Assembly: GCF_002849595.1 (NCBI RefSeq)
Contig: NZ_NRQR01000020.1
Location: 264,110-328,109 of the forward strand
Direction: 5' to 3'
Length of the DNA: 64,000 bases
Source: Luteimonas rhizosphaerae
GTDB lineage: Bacteria; Pseudomonadota; Gammaproteobacteria; Xanthomonadales; Xanthomonadaceae
Part shown: in pieces, positions 27,770 to 38,260 of the stretch
Position numbering within the stretch: the stretch's first letter is position 1
Layout of the letters: each line of letters begins with the position of its first letter
Program-made: the position numbers and the translations under genes
Notes under the pieces: generated by a model
Database searches by the model: none
Told to the model about the DNA's origin: nothing
Seen by the model: the letters and a program-made list of their open reading frames with translations, nothing else

Positions 27770-28453
27770 TCAGCGGGTGCCTTCGATCATCCCGAGCACG
27801 GTCTCGGCGGCCTGCTGCTCGGCCGCGCGGCGCGACGTGCCCTCGCCTTCGGCGGCGATCGCGGCGTCCGCCAGCGCACAGCGCACCAGGAAGATCTTGG
27901 CGTGCTCTTCGCCGCCTTCAGACAGCAGTTCATAGACCGGCAGCGCACGCTGGCGACCCTGGAGCCATTCCTGCAGACGGGTCTTCGCGTCCTTGGCGAT
28001 GCGCCCCGGCGCGAGTGCCGCGATGGCCGTCTCGAACAGCGGCAGGATCGCCGCCCGGCAACCGTCGAGATCCGAATCGAGGTAGATCGCGGCGATCACC
28101 GCCTCGAAGGCGTCCGACAGGATCGAGTCGCGGCGATGCCCGCCCGACTTCATCTCCCCGGGACCGAGTACCAGACGCGCGCCAAGTTCGAGCTCGCGCG
28201 CGATCGCCGCCAGCGACGACTCGCGGACGAGTTCCGCGCGGGCCCGCGTCAGCGTGCCCTCGTCGGCGCCCGGCCAGCGCGCGAACAGGACTTCGGCGAT
28301 CAGCGCGCCGAGGATGGCGTCGCCGAGGAATTCCAGGCGTTCGTTGTGGGGGGCGCCGGCGCTGCGGTGCGTCAGCGCCTGCTGCAGCAGGCTGGGTGCA
28401 CGGAAGACGTACTCCGCGAACCGGCCCTGCTGGCGATCAAGTGCCGTCGCCAC
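27770..28453 (-). CDS. rnc: Ribonuclease III
   Basis: 227 residues from a GTG at 28453, which overlaps the end of the DUF4845 gene by 17 bases. The RNase III signature [13 protein letters not shown] is at 37-49, with the catalytic Asp45 and a second acidic site in [14 protein letters not shown] (near 112). The dsRNA-binding domain fills about 150-225 ([30 protein letters not shown]). It cuts double-stranded RNA in rRNA processing and mRNA control. Reading further upstream in the same frame gives residues unrelated to the family. Confidence 0.95.
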   Translation of the reverse strand: MATALDRQQGRFAEYVFRAPSLLQQALTHRSAGAPHNERLEFLGDAILGALIAEVLFARWPGADEGTLTRARAELVRESSLAAIARELELGARLVLGPGEMKSGGHRRDSILSDAFEAVIAAIYLDSDLDGCRAAILPLFETAIAALAPGRIAKDAKTRLQEWLQGRQRALPVYELLSEGGEEHAKIFLVRCALADAAIAAEGEGTSRRAAEQQAAETVLGMIEGTR

Positions 28454-28817
28454 CGCGGGACAGCGTCTGGGTCGCGTGGAACTTGCCCACGACGTCGAGG
28501 TTGCCGACCAGCGGCTTGCGCACCTCGTACTGCACGTCCATCTGCCAGCCGTTGTCGACACGGCGGATCTTGACGTTGTTCGGCTTCACGTTCTCCGAGT
28601 AGCTGATGTACAGCCGGCGGAAGAACAGGTCCTGGATGCGCGCGGGGTCGGCGCCGGCCATGCCGGCCTCGTTCGACAGGCCCTTGAGCGCGGACTTGAC
28701 GCTGTAGTACTCCGAATACATCGGAAACAGCTTCATGCCGATGTAGGCGGCGAAGCCGACGACTGCCAGGACGATGATGAATCCCAGCAGGGTGATGCCG
28801 CGTTGCGTGCGTTTCAT
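28437..28817 (-). CDS. DUF4845 small membrane protein
   Basis: 126 residues. The N-terminus [20 protein letters not shown] (2-21) is a single TM helix with a prepilin-like look. The rest, about 100 residues, is probably periplasmic. DUF4845 proteins are regularly found between lepB and rnc in gammaproteobacteria, which is the arrangement here. Function is unknown; a role in protein export or pilus-like assembly has not been established. Confidence 0.9.
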   Translation of the reverse strand: MKRTQRGITLLGFIIVLAVVGFAAYIGMKLFPMYSEYYSVKSALKGLSNEAGMAGADPARIQDLFFRRLYISYSENVKPNNVKIRRVDNGWQMDVQYEVRKPLVGNLDVVGKFHATQTLSRGGDGT

Positions 28818-28847
28818 GGACGTCCCCTCGAAGCCCGATGCCGAAAG

Positions 28848-29642
28848 TCAGCGGATGCTCTGACCCATTCTTCCCCAGTCGACCCAGCCCGGCGCGGTGG
28901 TGTCGACATTCATCCAGATCATGAAGGCCTTGCCGCGCAGCTGCGTCTCGGGAAGCGTACCCCAGAACCGGCCGTCGTCGCTGCGGTCACGGTTGTCGCC
29001 CATCACGAAATAATGGCCCTGCGGCACGTGCACGGTGCCCTCGCCCAGGTGGAAAGGCGCGGCCTGGTCGATCTGCAGGATCTGGTGAGTGCGGTCGGGC
29101 ATCTGCTCGGTGTAGAGCGACGCGCCGGTCATCTCGCCACCACGGCCGACGCCTTCGTAGGTGCCCACGCGTTCGTACTCGAACGGCACGCCGTTGACGA
29201 AGACCTGGTTGTCGCGGAACTCGACGGTGTCGCCCGGCAGGCCGACGACGCGCTTGATCCAGTCCTGGTCGGGATGGTGCGGCGGGCGGAACACGACGAC
29301 GTCGCCTCGCGCGGGCTCGCCGATCTCGATGACCTTGCGGTTGTTGATCGGCAGGCGGATGCCGTAGGCGAACTTGTTGACGAGGATGAAGTCGCCGATC
29401 AGCAGCGTCGGCATCATCGAGCTCGACGGGATACGGAACGGCTCGGCGACGAAGCTGCGCAGGATCAGCACCACGAACAGCACCGGGAAAAACGCCTTGG
29501 AGTAGTCGACGAGGACCGGCTCCTTCTCGTCGAGCAGCCCGGCGCGGCGGGCGCGGCGTTTGGCCAGCACCAGCTTGTCGAGCAGCCAGATGACACCGGT
29601 CAGCAGCGTCAGGACGACCAGCGCGGTTTCAAACCATTTCAT
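28848..29642 (-). CDS. lepB: Signal peptidase I
   Basis: 264 residues. Two N-terminal TM helices (about 4-24 and 50-64) anchor the periplasmic catalytic domain. The nucleophile is Ser75 in IPSSSMMPTLLIGD and the general base is Lys130 in DWIKRVVGLPGD. Box E is GHYFVMGDNRDRSDDGRFWG (about 213-232). It cleaves signal peptides from exported proteins. 51 bp downstream of lepA. Confidence 0.97.
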   Translation of the reverse strand: MKWFETALVVLTLLTGVIWLLDKLVLAKRRARRAGLLDEKEPVLVDYSKAFFPVLFVVLILRSFVAEPFRIPSSSMMPTLLIGDFILVNKFAYGIRLPINNRKVIEIGEPARGDVVVFRPPHHPDQDWIKRVVGLPGDTVEFRDNQVFVNGVPFEYERVGTYEGVGRGGEMTGASLYTEQMPDRTHQILQIDQAAPFHLGEGTVHVPQGHYFVMGDNRDRSDDGRFWGTLPETQLRGKAFMIWMNVDTTAPGWVDWGRMGQSIR

Positions 29643-29693
29643 GGATGTTCCTTTCCAGCGGGAACCGGCCGGCGCGGACCACAGCGCCGACGA

Positions 29694-31502
<1,809 letters not shown>

Positions 31503-31582
31503 GGATCGGCGGCCGGGCCGTCGGCACTGGGTAACGGGCGATTATCGCATAGCGGGTCGGCCGGAATGCCGGACCCGGATGT

Positions 31583-31617
31583 GCGAAGGCCCGCCACGTC
31601 GCCGGGCGGGCCTTCGC
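31583..31617 (-). terminator. 13-bp hairpin terminator after degQ
   Basis: GCGAAGGCCCGCC pairs perfectly with GGCGGGCCTTCGC over a 9-nt loop, 21 bp beyond the degQ stop and before lepA. There is no clear U-tract. Confidence 0.75.
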
Positions 31618-31638
31618 AAGGGCGGGTCGGCGGAGCGG

Positions 31639-33189
31639 TCAGTCGTCCGAGGGCACCGCCACCGCCCGGTACTGGGTCGCGCCGCCACGGCCGCGGACCA
31701 GCAGCATGACGGTGTCGCCGGGGGCGACATCGCGCAGGGCCCGGTCCAGTGCCGCGGCGCTGTCCACGGGCGTGCGCCCGACCCGCAGGATCACGTCGCC
31801 GCTCGCGATGCCGGCATTGGCGGCCGCGCCGCGACCCACGCTGGCGATCAGCACGCCTTCGTCGTCCGACAGGCCGTACTGGCGGCGCTGCGCCGGCTGC
31901 AGGTCGCGGCCGGTGATGCCCAGCACGTTGGCCGCCTGCGGCGCGGTGGGCGCGGTCCGGTCGGACGGCCGTGGCGACGCGGCGCTGGCCATCGGATCTT
32001 CCAGCTGGCTCAGGGTCACCGGAATGTCGCGCGCGCGCCCCTCGCGGAATACCGACAGGGTCACGCGCGTGCCCGGCGCCTTGTTGCCGACCAGCGGCGG
32101 CAGGTCGCTGGAGGTGTTGATCGCCGTGCCGTCGACGGCGCGGATCACGTCGCCGGGCTCGATGCCGGCCTTCTCGGCGGGGCTGCCCGGCTGCACGCTG
32201 TTGACCAGCGCGCCGCGGGTGTCCGGCAGGCCGAAGCCGTCGGCGGTCTCGCGCGTCACCTGCTCGACGATCACGCCGACCTGGCCGCGCTGCACCGATC
32301 CGGTCTGCTTGATCTGCTCGGCGACGTTCGAGGCGACGTCGATCGGAATCGCGAAGCTCACGCCCATGTAGCCGCCCGAATTGCTGAAGATCTGCGAATT
32401 GATGCCGATGACCTCGCCGGCCACGTTCAGCAGCGGGCCGCCCGAATTGCCGCGATTGATCGCGACGTCGGTCTGGATGAAGGGCACGTAGCGCTGGTTG
32501 GCATACGGATTGGAGCGCTGCACCGCGCTGACGATGCCCGCGGTCACCGACTGGTCGAGACCGAACGGCGAGCCGATCGCGACCGCCCACTGCCCGGGCT
32601 GGACGCCCGAGGCATCGCCCATGCGCAGCATTGGCAGGCCGGTCGCATCGATCTTCAGCACCGCGACATCCGACTCGGGATCGCTGCCGACGACCGTCGC
32701 GGCGAATTCGCGCCGGTCCGACAGCCGTACCGTGACCTCGTCCGCACCCTCGACCACGTGGTGGTTGGTCAACAGATAGCCGTCGGAGGAAATCAGGAAG
32801 CCCGTGCCCATCGACGTGCCGCGCGGACCACCGCCGCCATCGGGCGCGCCGGGCTGGCCGGGGAACTGGAAACCCGGGCCGAAGAAGCGGCGGAAGATTT
32901 CCGGGATCTGTTCGTCATCGGGCATCTGCTGGCCGCGCGCCGACGGCCGCGCGCCGATCGTCGATTCGATGCTGACGACCGCGGGGCCGACCCGCTCGAC
33001 CAGTCGCGTGAAGTCCGGCAGGCCGGTGACCAGGGGCGCCTGCGGCGTCGAGGAGACCGTCGTGGCGGTATCGGCCGGCGACTGGGCGTTCGACTGCGCG
33101 GTCGCGGCCGGCAACAGTAGCGCCGTCGTGCCCGCGGACAGCACCGCGACCAGGGAAACGGCGAGCAGGGATTTTTTCATCGAAGACAT
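31639..33189 (-). CDS. degQ: Periplasmic serine protease/chaperone, HtrA family (DegQ/MucD)
   Basis: 516 residues. A signal peptide runs to about residue 32 (LLLPAATAQ). The trypsin-like triad is His144 (TNHHVVEG), Asp174 (SDVAVLKI) and Ser249 (RGNSGGP). Two PDZ domains follow (about 300-385, with EKAGIEPGDVIRAVDG; and about 425-510, with ANAGIASGDVILRVG). It degrades or refolds damaged envelope proteins. It is the third gene of the rpoE-rseA-degQ operon, the xanthomonad version of algU-mucA-mucD. Start chosen at 33189 because GAGAG lies 8 nt upstream; ATG at 33180 is an alternative. Confidence 0.94.
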   Translation of the reverse strand: MSSMKKSLLAVSLVAVLSAGTTALLLPAATAQSNAQSPADTATTVSSTPQAPLVTGLPDFTRLVERVGPAVVSIESTIGARPSARGQQMPDDEQIPEIFRRFFGPGFQFPGQPGAPDGGGGPRGTSMGTGFLISSDGYLLTNHHVVEGADEVTVRLSDRREFAATVVGSDPESDVAVLKIDATGLPMLRMGDASGVQPGQWAVAIGSPFGLDQSVTAGIVSAVQRSNPYANQRYVPFIQTDVAINRGNSGGPLLNVAGEVIGINSQIFSNSGGYMGVSFAIPIDVASNVAEQIKQTGSVQRGQVGVIVEQVTRETADGFGLPDTRGALVNSVQPGSPAEKAGIEPGDVIRAVDGTAINTSSDLPPLVGNKAPGTRVTLSVFREGRARDIPVTLSQLEDPMASAASPRPSDRTAPTAPQAANVLGITGRDLQPAQRRQYGLSDDEGVLIASVGRGAAANAGIASGDVILRVGRTPVDSAAALDRALRDVAPGDTVMLLVRGRGGATQYRAVAVPSDD

Positions 33190-33272
33190 GCGTTCGACTC
33201 TCGAAAGCGGAAGAAAGGAGAAAGCGCGCGGACGCGTGCGGTGCGACGCGTCCAGCGCGATGGCGCGGCCGC

Positions 33273-34262
33273 TCAGGGCATCGCGCGGTCGGGGCGCTGC
33301 GGCGCCGCGTCGTCGGCCTGCACCGGAAAGCGGGGCAACGGGTTGCTGCCGACCGGTTCCGCGCCCGCCCACGACGGCGCGGGGAACGCGGTGTCGTAGC
33401 GGACCGAGAAGCCCGCATCGCCCGACAACCCGGACATCATCGCTTTCGGCCACGGCCGCGCGACGGCATCGCTCGCGGGCAACACCAGCGCCGAGTCCGC
33501 CGCTGCGAACGAGGCCGCCGATGCCAGGCGCGTGGTGTCGGCAGACGCCGACGCGGACTGCGGCCGCGGCGGCGCGGCCGCGGCGACAGCCCGCGCGCCG
33601 ACGCCCTGCTGGGCCTGCTGCACGCGCAGCGCGGCCCGCTGCGACTGGCCGCGCACGTTGCGTCGATCACCGTTGTTGCGCCTCGGCACGTCGGCGACCG
33701 CGACCGCGGCACCTGCCGCGAGGCGGGCCGCGGCATCCGCCAGGGGCGCGGACTGGGTGATCGCACCGGCGTCGGCCAGCACGTCGCTGCCGACCGGCGC
33801 CACCGCAGGCGCGACCGCGCCGACATCGGCGACCAGCGGTTGCGGCGCATCGCCATCGCGTGCGTCGGGCGTGGACGGCCGTCCGACGAACAGCGCGACC
33901 AGCGCGACCGATGCGGCCAGCGCCGCGCCGCCACCCCAGCGCAACAGGCGCGGACGCCGCGCGACATCGGCGGTGACCGTCGCGACACTGTCGCCTGCGG
34001 CGATGCCGCGCGCCACGCGATCGGCGAAATCGGTCGGCAGCAGCGAGACCTGGCGTCCGCGCAACACGTCGCCGCAGACCTGCCAGCGCTCGAAGCAGCC
34101 GCCGAGTTCCGCGTCGTGCTGCAGCCGCCGGCGCATGAAACGCGCCTGGTCCTGCGACAGCTCGCCATCGAGCATCGCCGACAGCTGCTGGCGGTTGTAG
34201 CGTTCGAGTTTGTCGGGGTCGGGCCCGAGCTGCAGGGCATCGATATCGTCGGCAGGGCTCAT
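33273..34262 (-). CDS. rseA: Anti-sigma-E factor RseA-like
   Basis: 329 residues. The N-terminal ~90 residues match the RseA sigma-binding domain (NRQQLSAMLDGELSQDQARF, then FERWQVCGDVLRG). One TM helix at about 110-127 (GGGAALAASVALVALFVG) separates it from a long Ala-rich periplasmic tail of about 200 residues, considerably longer than E. coli RseA (216 total). It holds RpoE at the membrane until DegS/RseP-type cleavage. Overlaps rpoE by 4 bases. No rseB/mucB follows; degQ does. Confidence 0.88.
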   Translation of the reverse strand: MSPADDIDALQLGPDPDKLERYNRQQLSAMLDGELSQDQARFMRRRLQHDAELGGCFERWQVCGDVLRGRQVSLLPTDFADRVARGIAAGDSVATVTADVARRPRLLRWGGGAALAASVALVALFVGRPSTPDARDGDAPQPLVADVGAVAPAVAPVGSDVLADAGAITQSAPLADAAARLAAGAAVAVADVPRRNNGDRRNVRGQSQRAALRVQQAQQGVGARAVAAAAPPRPQSASASADTTRLASAASFAAADSALVLPASDAVARPWPKAMMSGLSGDAGFSVRYDTAFPAPSWAGAEPVGSNPLPRFPVQADDAAPQRPDRAMP

Positions 34263-34888
34263 CGCGTCACACGCTCCACACTAGTCTGGTTGTCCATCAA
34301 GGGTCTGAGTTCACGGTCGATCGCTTCGCGGGCCCGGAAGATCCGCGAGCGCACGGTGCCGATCGGGCATCCCATGCGTTCGGCGATCTCGTCGTAGCTG
34401 AGGCCGTCGACCTCGCGCAGGTTGATCGCCACCCGCAATTCCTCGGGCAGGGCTTGGACCGCGCGCATCACCGTTTGTTCCAGCTGTTGCCGCATCAGTT
34501 CGCGTTCCGGGGTATCGCTGTCGCGCAGGCGGATGCCGGTGTCGAAATGTTCGGCGTCCTCGATGTCGATGTCGTCGGTCGGCGGGCGCCGGTTGTGGGC
34601 CACCAGGTGGTTCTTGGCGGTGTTGACCGCGATCCGGTGCAGCCAGGTGTAGAACTGCGCGTCGCCGCGGAAATTGCCGATCGCCCGGTAGGCCCGGATG
34701 AAGGTCTCCTGCGCCACGTCCTGGCATTCGCTCCAGTCGCGCACGTAGCGCCCGATCAGGGCGGCGATGCGGTGCTGGTACTTGCGCACCAGCAGGTCGA
34801 ATGCCGCGGTGTCGCCGGCCTGCACGCGCTTGACCAGTTCTGCGTCGAGCTGCTGGGTATCGCTGTTGGTGTCGCGTTCCTCGGCCAT
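34259..34888 (-). CDS. rpoE: RNA polymerase sigma-E factor (RpoE/AlgU)
   Basis: 209 residues. Region 2: AAFDLLVRKYQHRIAALI then DVAQETFIRAYRAIGNFRG and FYTWLHRIAVNTAKNHLV. Region 4: LPEELRVAINLREVDGLSYDEIAERMG, then CPIGTVRSRIFRAREAI. It directs the envelope-stress regulon. Start at 34888 (MAEERDTNSD) fits family length; the upstream in-frame extension is not conserved. A sigma-E-like promoter 50-75 bp upstream suggests positive autoregulation. Confidence 0.96.
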   Translation of the reverse strand: MAEERDTNSDTQQLDAELVKRVQAGDTAAFDLLVRKYQHRIAALIGRYVRDWSECQDVAQETFIRAYRAIGNFRGDAQFYTWLHRIAVNTAKNHLVAHNRRPPTDDIDIEDAEHFDTGIRLRDSDTPERELMRQQLEQTVMRAVQALPEELRVAINLREVDGLSYDEIAERMGCPIGTVRSRIFRAREAIDRELRPLMDNQTSVERVTR

Positions 34889-34933
34889 CGAGCCGGTACT
34901 CCTTGTCGCCCGGCCGAATCGGCTGACGGGTGG

Positions 34934-34961
34934 TGGGACAGGTGTCTGCGCTGAAAGTTCC
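34934..34961 (-). promoter_or_regulatory. Candidate sigma-E promoter of the rpoE operon
   Basis: Minus strand GGAACTT (34961-34955) followed after 16 nt by TCCCA (34938-34934). The -35 is a perfect match to the RpoE consensus; the -10 matches poorly (consensus TCTGA). Position upstream of rpoE itself fits known autoregulation. Confidence 0.5.
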
Positions 34962-35084
34962 ATCACGGGCGATATGGCATGTTGCCCCGCATCCGTGATC
35001 CATCCTTGGGGCGCCGCGCCTGCGCCGCAAGCCACGGTGCCGGCACGCGCACGCAGTGCGATGTCGCCGGCTCCAGGTCCGCGT

Positions 35085-35113
35085 TCAAATCGTCGTTTCA
35101 AGCATCGATTTGA
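35085..35113. promoter_or_regulatory. Inverted repeat upstream of the FadB-like gene
   Basis: TCAAATCG (35085-35092) and CGATTTGA (35106-35113) are perfect 8-bp arms with a 13-bp spacer, about 62-90 bp before the FadB-like start. A fatty-acid-responsive or other repressor could bind here. The protein is unknown. Confidence 0.4.
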
Positions 35114-35174
35114 CGCGGGCAAATCAACCTCGGGATCATAGGCGGATTCCCCGTACCGTAACGGATGGTGCCGT

Positions 35175-37214
35175 ATGTTTGCAGGCCTCGACGGGCTCCG
35201 CTTCAGCCACTGGCAAGCCGAGCTGCGTGCCGATGGCGTTCTGGTGTTGTCGTTCGATCGCGCCGACGAATCGGTCAATACGTTCTCGCAGGACGTGCTG
35301 ATCGAACTCGATGCGCTGATCGAACGCATCGCCCTCGACCCGCCCCAGGCCGTGGTCATCCGCTCGGCGAAGGACAAGGGCTTTATCGCCGGCGCCGACA
35401 TCCGCGAGTTCCAGCTCTTCGACGAGCGGGGCACGATCGGCGATTCGATCCGGCGCGGCCAGGACGTGTTCCAGCGCCTGTCCGAGCTGCCCTGCCCGAC
35501 CGTCGCCGCGATCCACGGGTTCTGCATGGGCGGCGGTACCGAGATTGCGCTGGCCTGCCGCTACCGCGTGGCCAGCAACGATCCCTCGACCCGCATCGGC
35601 CTGCCCGAAGTGAACCTCGGCATCTATCCCGGCTGGGGTGGCAGCGTGCGCCTGCCGCGTCTCGTCGGCGCGCCTGCGGCGTTCGACATGATGCTCACCG
35701 GGCGCGCGCTGTCGGCGTCCGCGGCGCGCAGCATCGGTCTCGTCGACAAGGTGGTCGAGCCGGCGCTGGTCGTCGATGCGGCGATCGCCCTGGCGCTCAA
35801 GGGCACCACGCGTCCGTTCCAGCAGCGCTTCATGGGCTGGGCGACGAACCTGTGGCCGGTGCGGCAACTGCTCGCCCCGGTGCTGGTCAAGCAGGTCGCG
35901 CGAAAAGCCAAGAAGCAGCACTACCCCGCGCCTTACGCCCTAGTGGAGACCTGGCGCCGGGCATCGGGCGATCCGCGCGCCCTGCTCGCCGCCGAGCGCA
36001 AGTCGGTGGTCAAGCTGGCCGGCACGCCGACCGCACGCAATCTGACGCGCGTGTACTTCCTGATGGAGCGGCTCAAGGGGCTCGGCGGCAAGCCCGCGAC
36101 GCCGCTGGCGCCGATCCGGCGCGTGCACGTCGTCGGTGCCGGCGTCATGGGCGGCGATATCGCCGCATGGTCGGCCTACAAGGGCTTCGATGTGACGCTG
36201 CAGGATCGCGAGCAGCCCTACATCGACAAAGCCCAGGAACGGGCGGCCACGCTGTTCGAGAAGAAGGTCAAGGATCCGGCGAAGCGTCCGGAGGTCGCCG
36301 CGCGCCTGCGCTCGGACCTGATCGGCGACGGCATCGCCGACGCGGATCTCGTCGTCGAGGCGATCGTCGAGAACGCCGAGGCCAAGCGCGGACTCTACGA
36401 AAGCGTCGAGCCCAGGCTGAAACCCGACGCGCTGCTGACCACCAATACCTCGTCGATCCCGCTCGACGAGTTGCGCACGCATGTCCAGCGCCCGGCACAG
36501 TTCGCCGGCCTGCATTACTTCAATCCGGTCGCGTCGATGCCGCTGGTGGAGATCGTCCATCACGACCGCATGGACGACGTCACCGCGCAGCGGCTCGCCG
36601 CGTTCTGCCGCAAGCTCGACAAGCTGCCCGTGCCGGTCGCCGGCACGCCCGGCTTCCTCGTCAACCGCCTGCTGTTTCCCTACATGCTGGAAGCGGCCAG
36701 CGCGTATTCGGAAGGCATTCTGGGCAAGGCGATCGACAAGGCCGCGACGGATTTCGGCATGCCGATGGGCCCGATCGAGCTGATCGATACAGTCGGGCTC
36801 GATGTCGCCTCCGGCGTCGGCCAGGAGCTTGCGCCGTTCCTCGGCCTACGCATCCCGGCGAATCTCGCCTCGCCGCCCGAGGCCGGCAAGCGCGGCAAAA
36901 AGGACGGCCAGGGCCTGTACGCGTGGGAGAACGGCAAGGCCAAGAAGCCGGAACTGCCGAAGGATTACAAGGCGCCGGAGGATCTGCAGGACCGCCTGAT
37001 CCTGCCGCTGCTCAACGAGGCCGTCGCCGCGCTGCACGACGGCGTGGTCGCGATCTTCGGCACCGGCTTCGCCCCGTTCCGCGGTGGCCCGATCCAGTAC
37101 ATCCGCGACACCGGCGCCGATGCGATCCTCGAGCGCCTGCGCCAGCTGCAGACCCGCCATGGCGACCGGTTCGCACCGCGCCCGGGCTGGGATTCGCCCG
37201 TCCTGCGCGCCTGA
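35175..37214 (+). CDS. Bifunctional enoyl-CoA hydratase / 3-hydroxyacyl-CoA dehydrogenase (FadB/FadJ type)
   Basis: 679 residues. The N-terminal crotonase domain (about 10-190) has the oxyanion and catalytic Glu regions GFCMGGGTEIALACRY (Glu near 119) and GLPEVNLGIYPGWGG (Glu near 142). The NAD domain begins near 317 with VHVVGAGVMGGDIAAWSA, and the dehydrogenase catalytic His/Glu lie in LHYFNPVASMPLVEIV (about 445-458). The C-terminal domain carries GFLVNRLLFPYMLEA and FRGGPIQYID-like FRGGPIQYIRD. It performs the middle two steps of fatty-acid beta-oxidation. No thiolase (fadA) gene follows, so the partner is elsewhere. Confidence 0.94.
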   Translation: MFAGLDGLRFSHWQAELRADGVLVLSFDRADESVNTFSQDVLIELDALIERIALDPPQAVVIRSAKDKGFIAGADIREFQLFDERGTIGDSIRRGQDVFQRLSELPCPTVAAIHGFCMGGGTEIALACRYRVASNDPSTRIGLPEVNLGIYPGWGGSVRLPRLVGAPAAFDMMLTGRALSASAARSIGLVDKVVEPALVVDAAIALALKGTTRPFQQRFMGWATNLWPVRQLLAPVLVKQVARKAKKQHYPAPYALVETWRRASGDPRALLAAERKSVVKLAGTPTARNLTRVYFLMERLKGLGGKPATPLAPIRRVHVVGAGVMGGDIAAWSAYKGFDVTLQDREQPYIDKAQERAATLFEKKVKDPAKRPEVAARLRSDLIGDGIADADLVVEAIVENAEAKRGLYESVEPRLKPDALLTTNTSSIPLDELRTHVQRPAQFAGLHYFNPVASMPLVEIVHHDRMDDVTAQRLAAFCRKLDKLPVPVAGTPGFLVNRLLFPYMLEAASAYSEGILGKAIDKAATDFGMPMGPIELIDTVGLDVASGVGQELAPFLGLRIPANLASPPEAGKRGKKDGQGLYAWENGKAKKPELPKDYKAPEDLQDRLILPLLNEAVAALHDGVVAIFGTGFAPFRGGPIQYIRDTGADAILERLRQLQTRHGDRFAPRPGWDSPVLRA

Positions 37215-37230
37215 GGCCTGCGTCTACGCC

Positions 37231-37251
37231 GGACGGCCAGTGACGCCGTCC
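37231..37251 (+). terminator. Hairpin after the FadB-like gene
   Basis: GGACGGC-cagtgac-GCCGTCC, 17 bp after the stop codon, followed by a short GGGTTT. Weak U-tract. Confidence 0.5.
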
Positions 37252-37588
37252 AGCGGGTTTCGCGACCGAATCGGCATTGCCCTGCTGCTACGACCCGGGT
37301 CGGCGAGCCCTGTGCCCAGCTCCGGGACGGCGTCATCGCGCCGTGCAGGAGCTAGCTGGCGCGCCACCGCCACCGCATCTCGTTCGGTGATTGCTTCGAT
37401 CCGGACGATCCCGTTATGGGGCACGAACAGAACGTGCAGCACGGATGCGAGAGGCGTATCGCGGCAACGATCAGAATCCGCACGCGCATTCCGCTCATCC
37501 AGGCAGCGATGGGTTCTGCCGGCTTCACCCGACACTCGAATGATCCCCGTGATCCCGCGGCGATCGGCGCGTTCTCGCGTCTTCCCGC
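37252..37588. other. Non-coding gap between FadB-like gene and tetR
   Basis: 337 bp with no convincing gene on either strand. One minus-strand reading frame (37224-37535, 103 codons) contains LHVLFVPHNGIVRIEAI but has no family resemblance and no ribosome-binding site. It could be a relic. Confidence 0.5.
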
Positions 37589-38179
37589 TCAGCTGGTCGG
37601 CGCACCGCCGTCGAGCTGCGCCGCGATCGCGGCAGCGCGCTGCTTCAACGCATCGATCAACGCGCGGCGTTCGGTCTCGTCGAGTTCGAGCATCTCGAAC
37701 GTCTCGCTGAAGAACAGCCCGTCCATCGCCAGCGACAGCAGCAGCGCGTCGATGAAATGGGCGCCGGTGCCGCGGAGGATGTCCAGATGCGCCTTCGCGT
37801 GCTGCCGCGGGCGCTCGAGCAATTCGGGCGTATTCGCCGCGGCGGCGATGAACGAGCGCGTCGTGTGCGGTTCCTGGCGCTTGTGCGCCTGCCCTTCGAT
37901 CTGCGCTTCGACGAAAGCCTGCAGGTAGCCGCCCGTGGTGTCGTCGAAGCGCAGGCGCGCGGCCTCGAGGTCGCGGACGTGCTGGGCCATGCCGTGCTCG
38001 ACCATGCCGCGCAGCAGCGCGTCCTTGCTGGCGAAGTGGTAGAGCAGCCCGCCCTTGCTGATGCCGGCCTCGGCGGCGACGGCATCGAGCGTGAGATTCG
38101 CAGCGCCGACCTGGCGCATCACCGCGGTCGCCGCATCGAGGATGCGCTCGCGCGTATCGGTGCGGGGTCTGGGAGGCAT
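37589..38179 (-). CDS. TetR/AcrR family repressor
   Basis: 196 residues. The N-terminal helix-turn-helix (about 12-58: RERILDAATAVMRQVG, TLDAVAAEAGISKGGLLYHF, SKDALLRGMVEHG) is classic TetR. The ligand domain is not close to a family whose effector I know. It is divergent from a 90-residue orphan. The palindrome at 38216-38239 contains -10 boxes for both directions, so it probably represses itself and the orphan. Confidence 0.92.
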   Translation of the reverse strand: MPPRPRTDTRERILDAATAVMRQVGAANLTLDAVAAEAGISKGGLLYHFASKDALLRGMVEHGMAQHVRDLEAARLRFDDTTGGYLQAFVEAQIEGQAHKRQEPHTTRSFIAAAANTPELLERPRQHAKAHLDILRGTGAHFIDALLLSLAMDGLFFSETFEMLELDETERRALIDALKQRAAAIAAQLDGGAPTS

Positions 38180-38215
38180 CGCGGAAACCGGTTGACGACG
38201 GACGCGAGAGTCTAG

Positions 38216-38239
38216 ACTATACCGTCCAGTCGGTACAGT
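38216..38239. promoter_or_regulatory. 24-bp palindromic operator with both divergent -10 boxes
   Basis: Form ACT-a-TACCG-tCCAGt-CGGTA-c-AGT: arms TACCG/CGGTA are perfect and the outer ACT/AGT also match. Minus strand TATAGT (38221-38216) would serve tetR; plus strand TACAGT (38234-38239) would serve the orphan gene. Each -10 lies in one half of the palindrome, so one bound TetR dimer pair would close both promoters. Confidence 0.65.
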
Positions 38240-38260
38240 AACCGCTTCCAGGACGCTTCC

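Noticed and set aside
34259..35527. A longer rpoE reading frame starting at 35527
   Set aside because: The extra N-terminal 213 residues are compositional filler crossing the intergenic region and overlapping the divergent FadB-like gene; family similarity starts at 34888.
37224..37535. Minus-strand frame of 103 codons in the gap before tetR
   Set aside because: No ribosome-binding site, no recognisable family, overlaps the FadB-like terminator hairpin.
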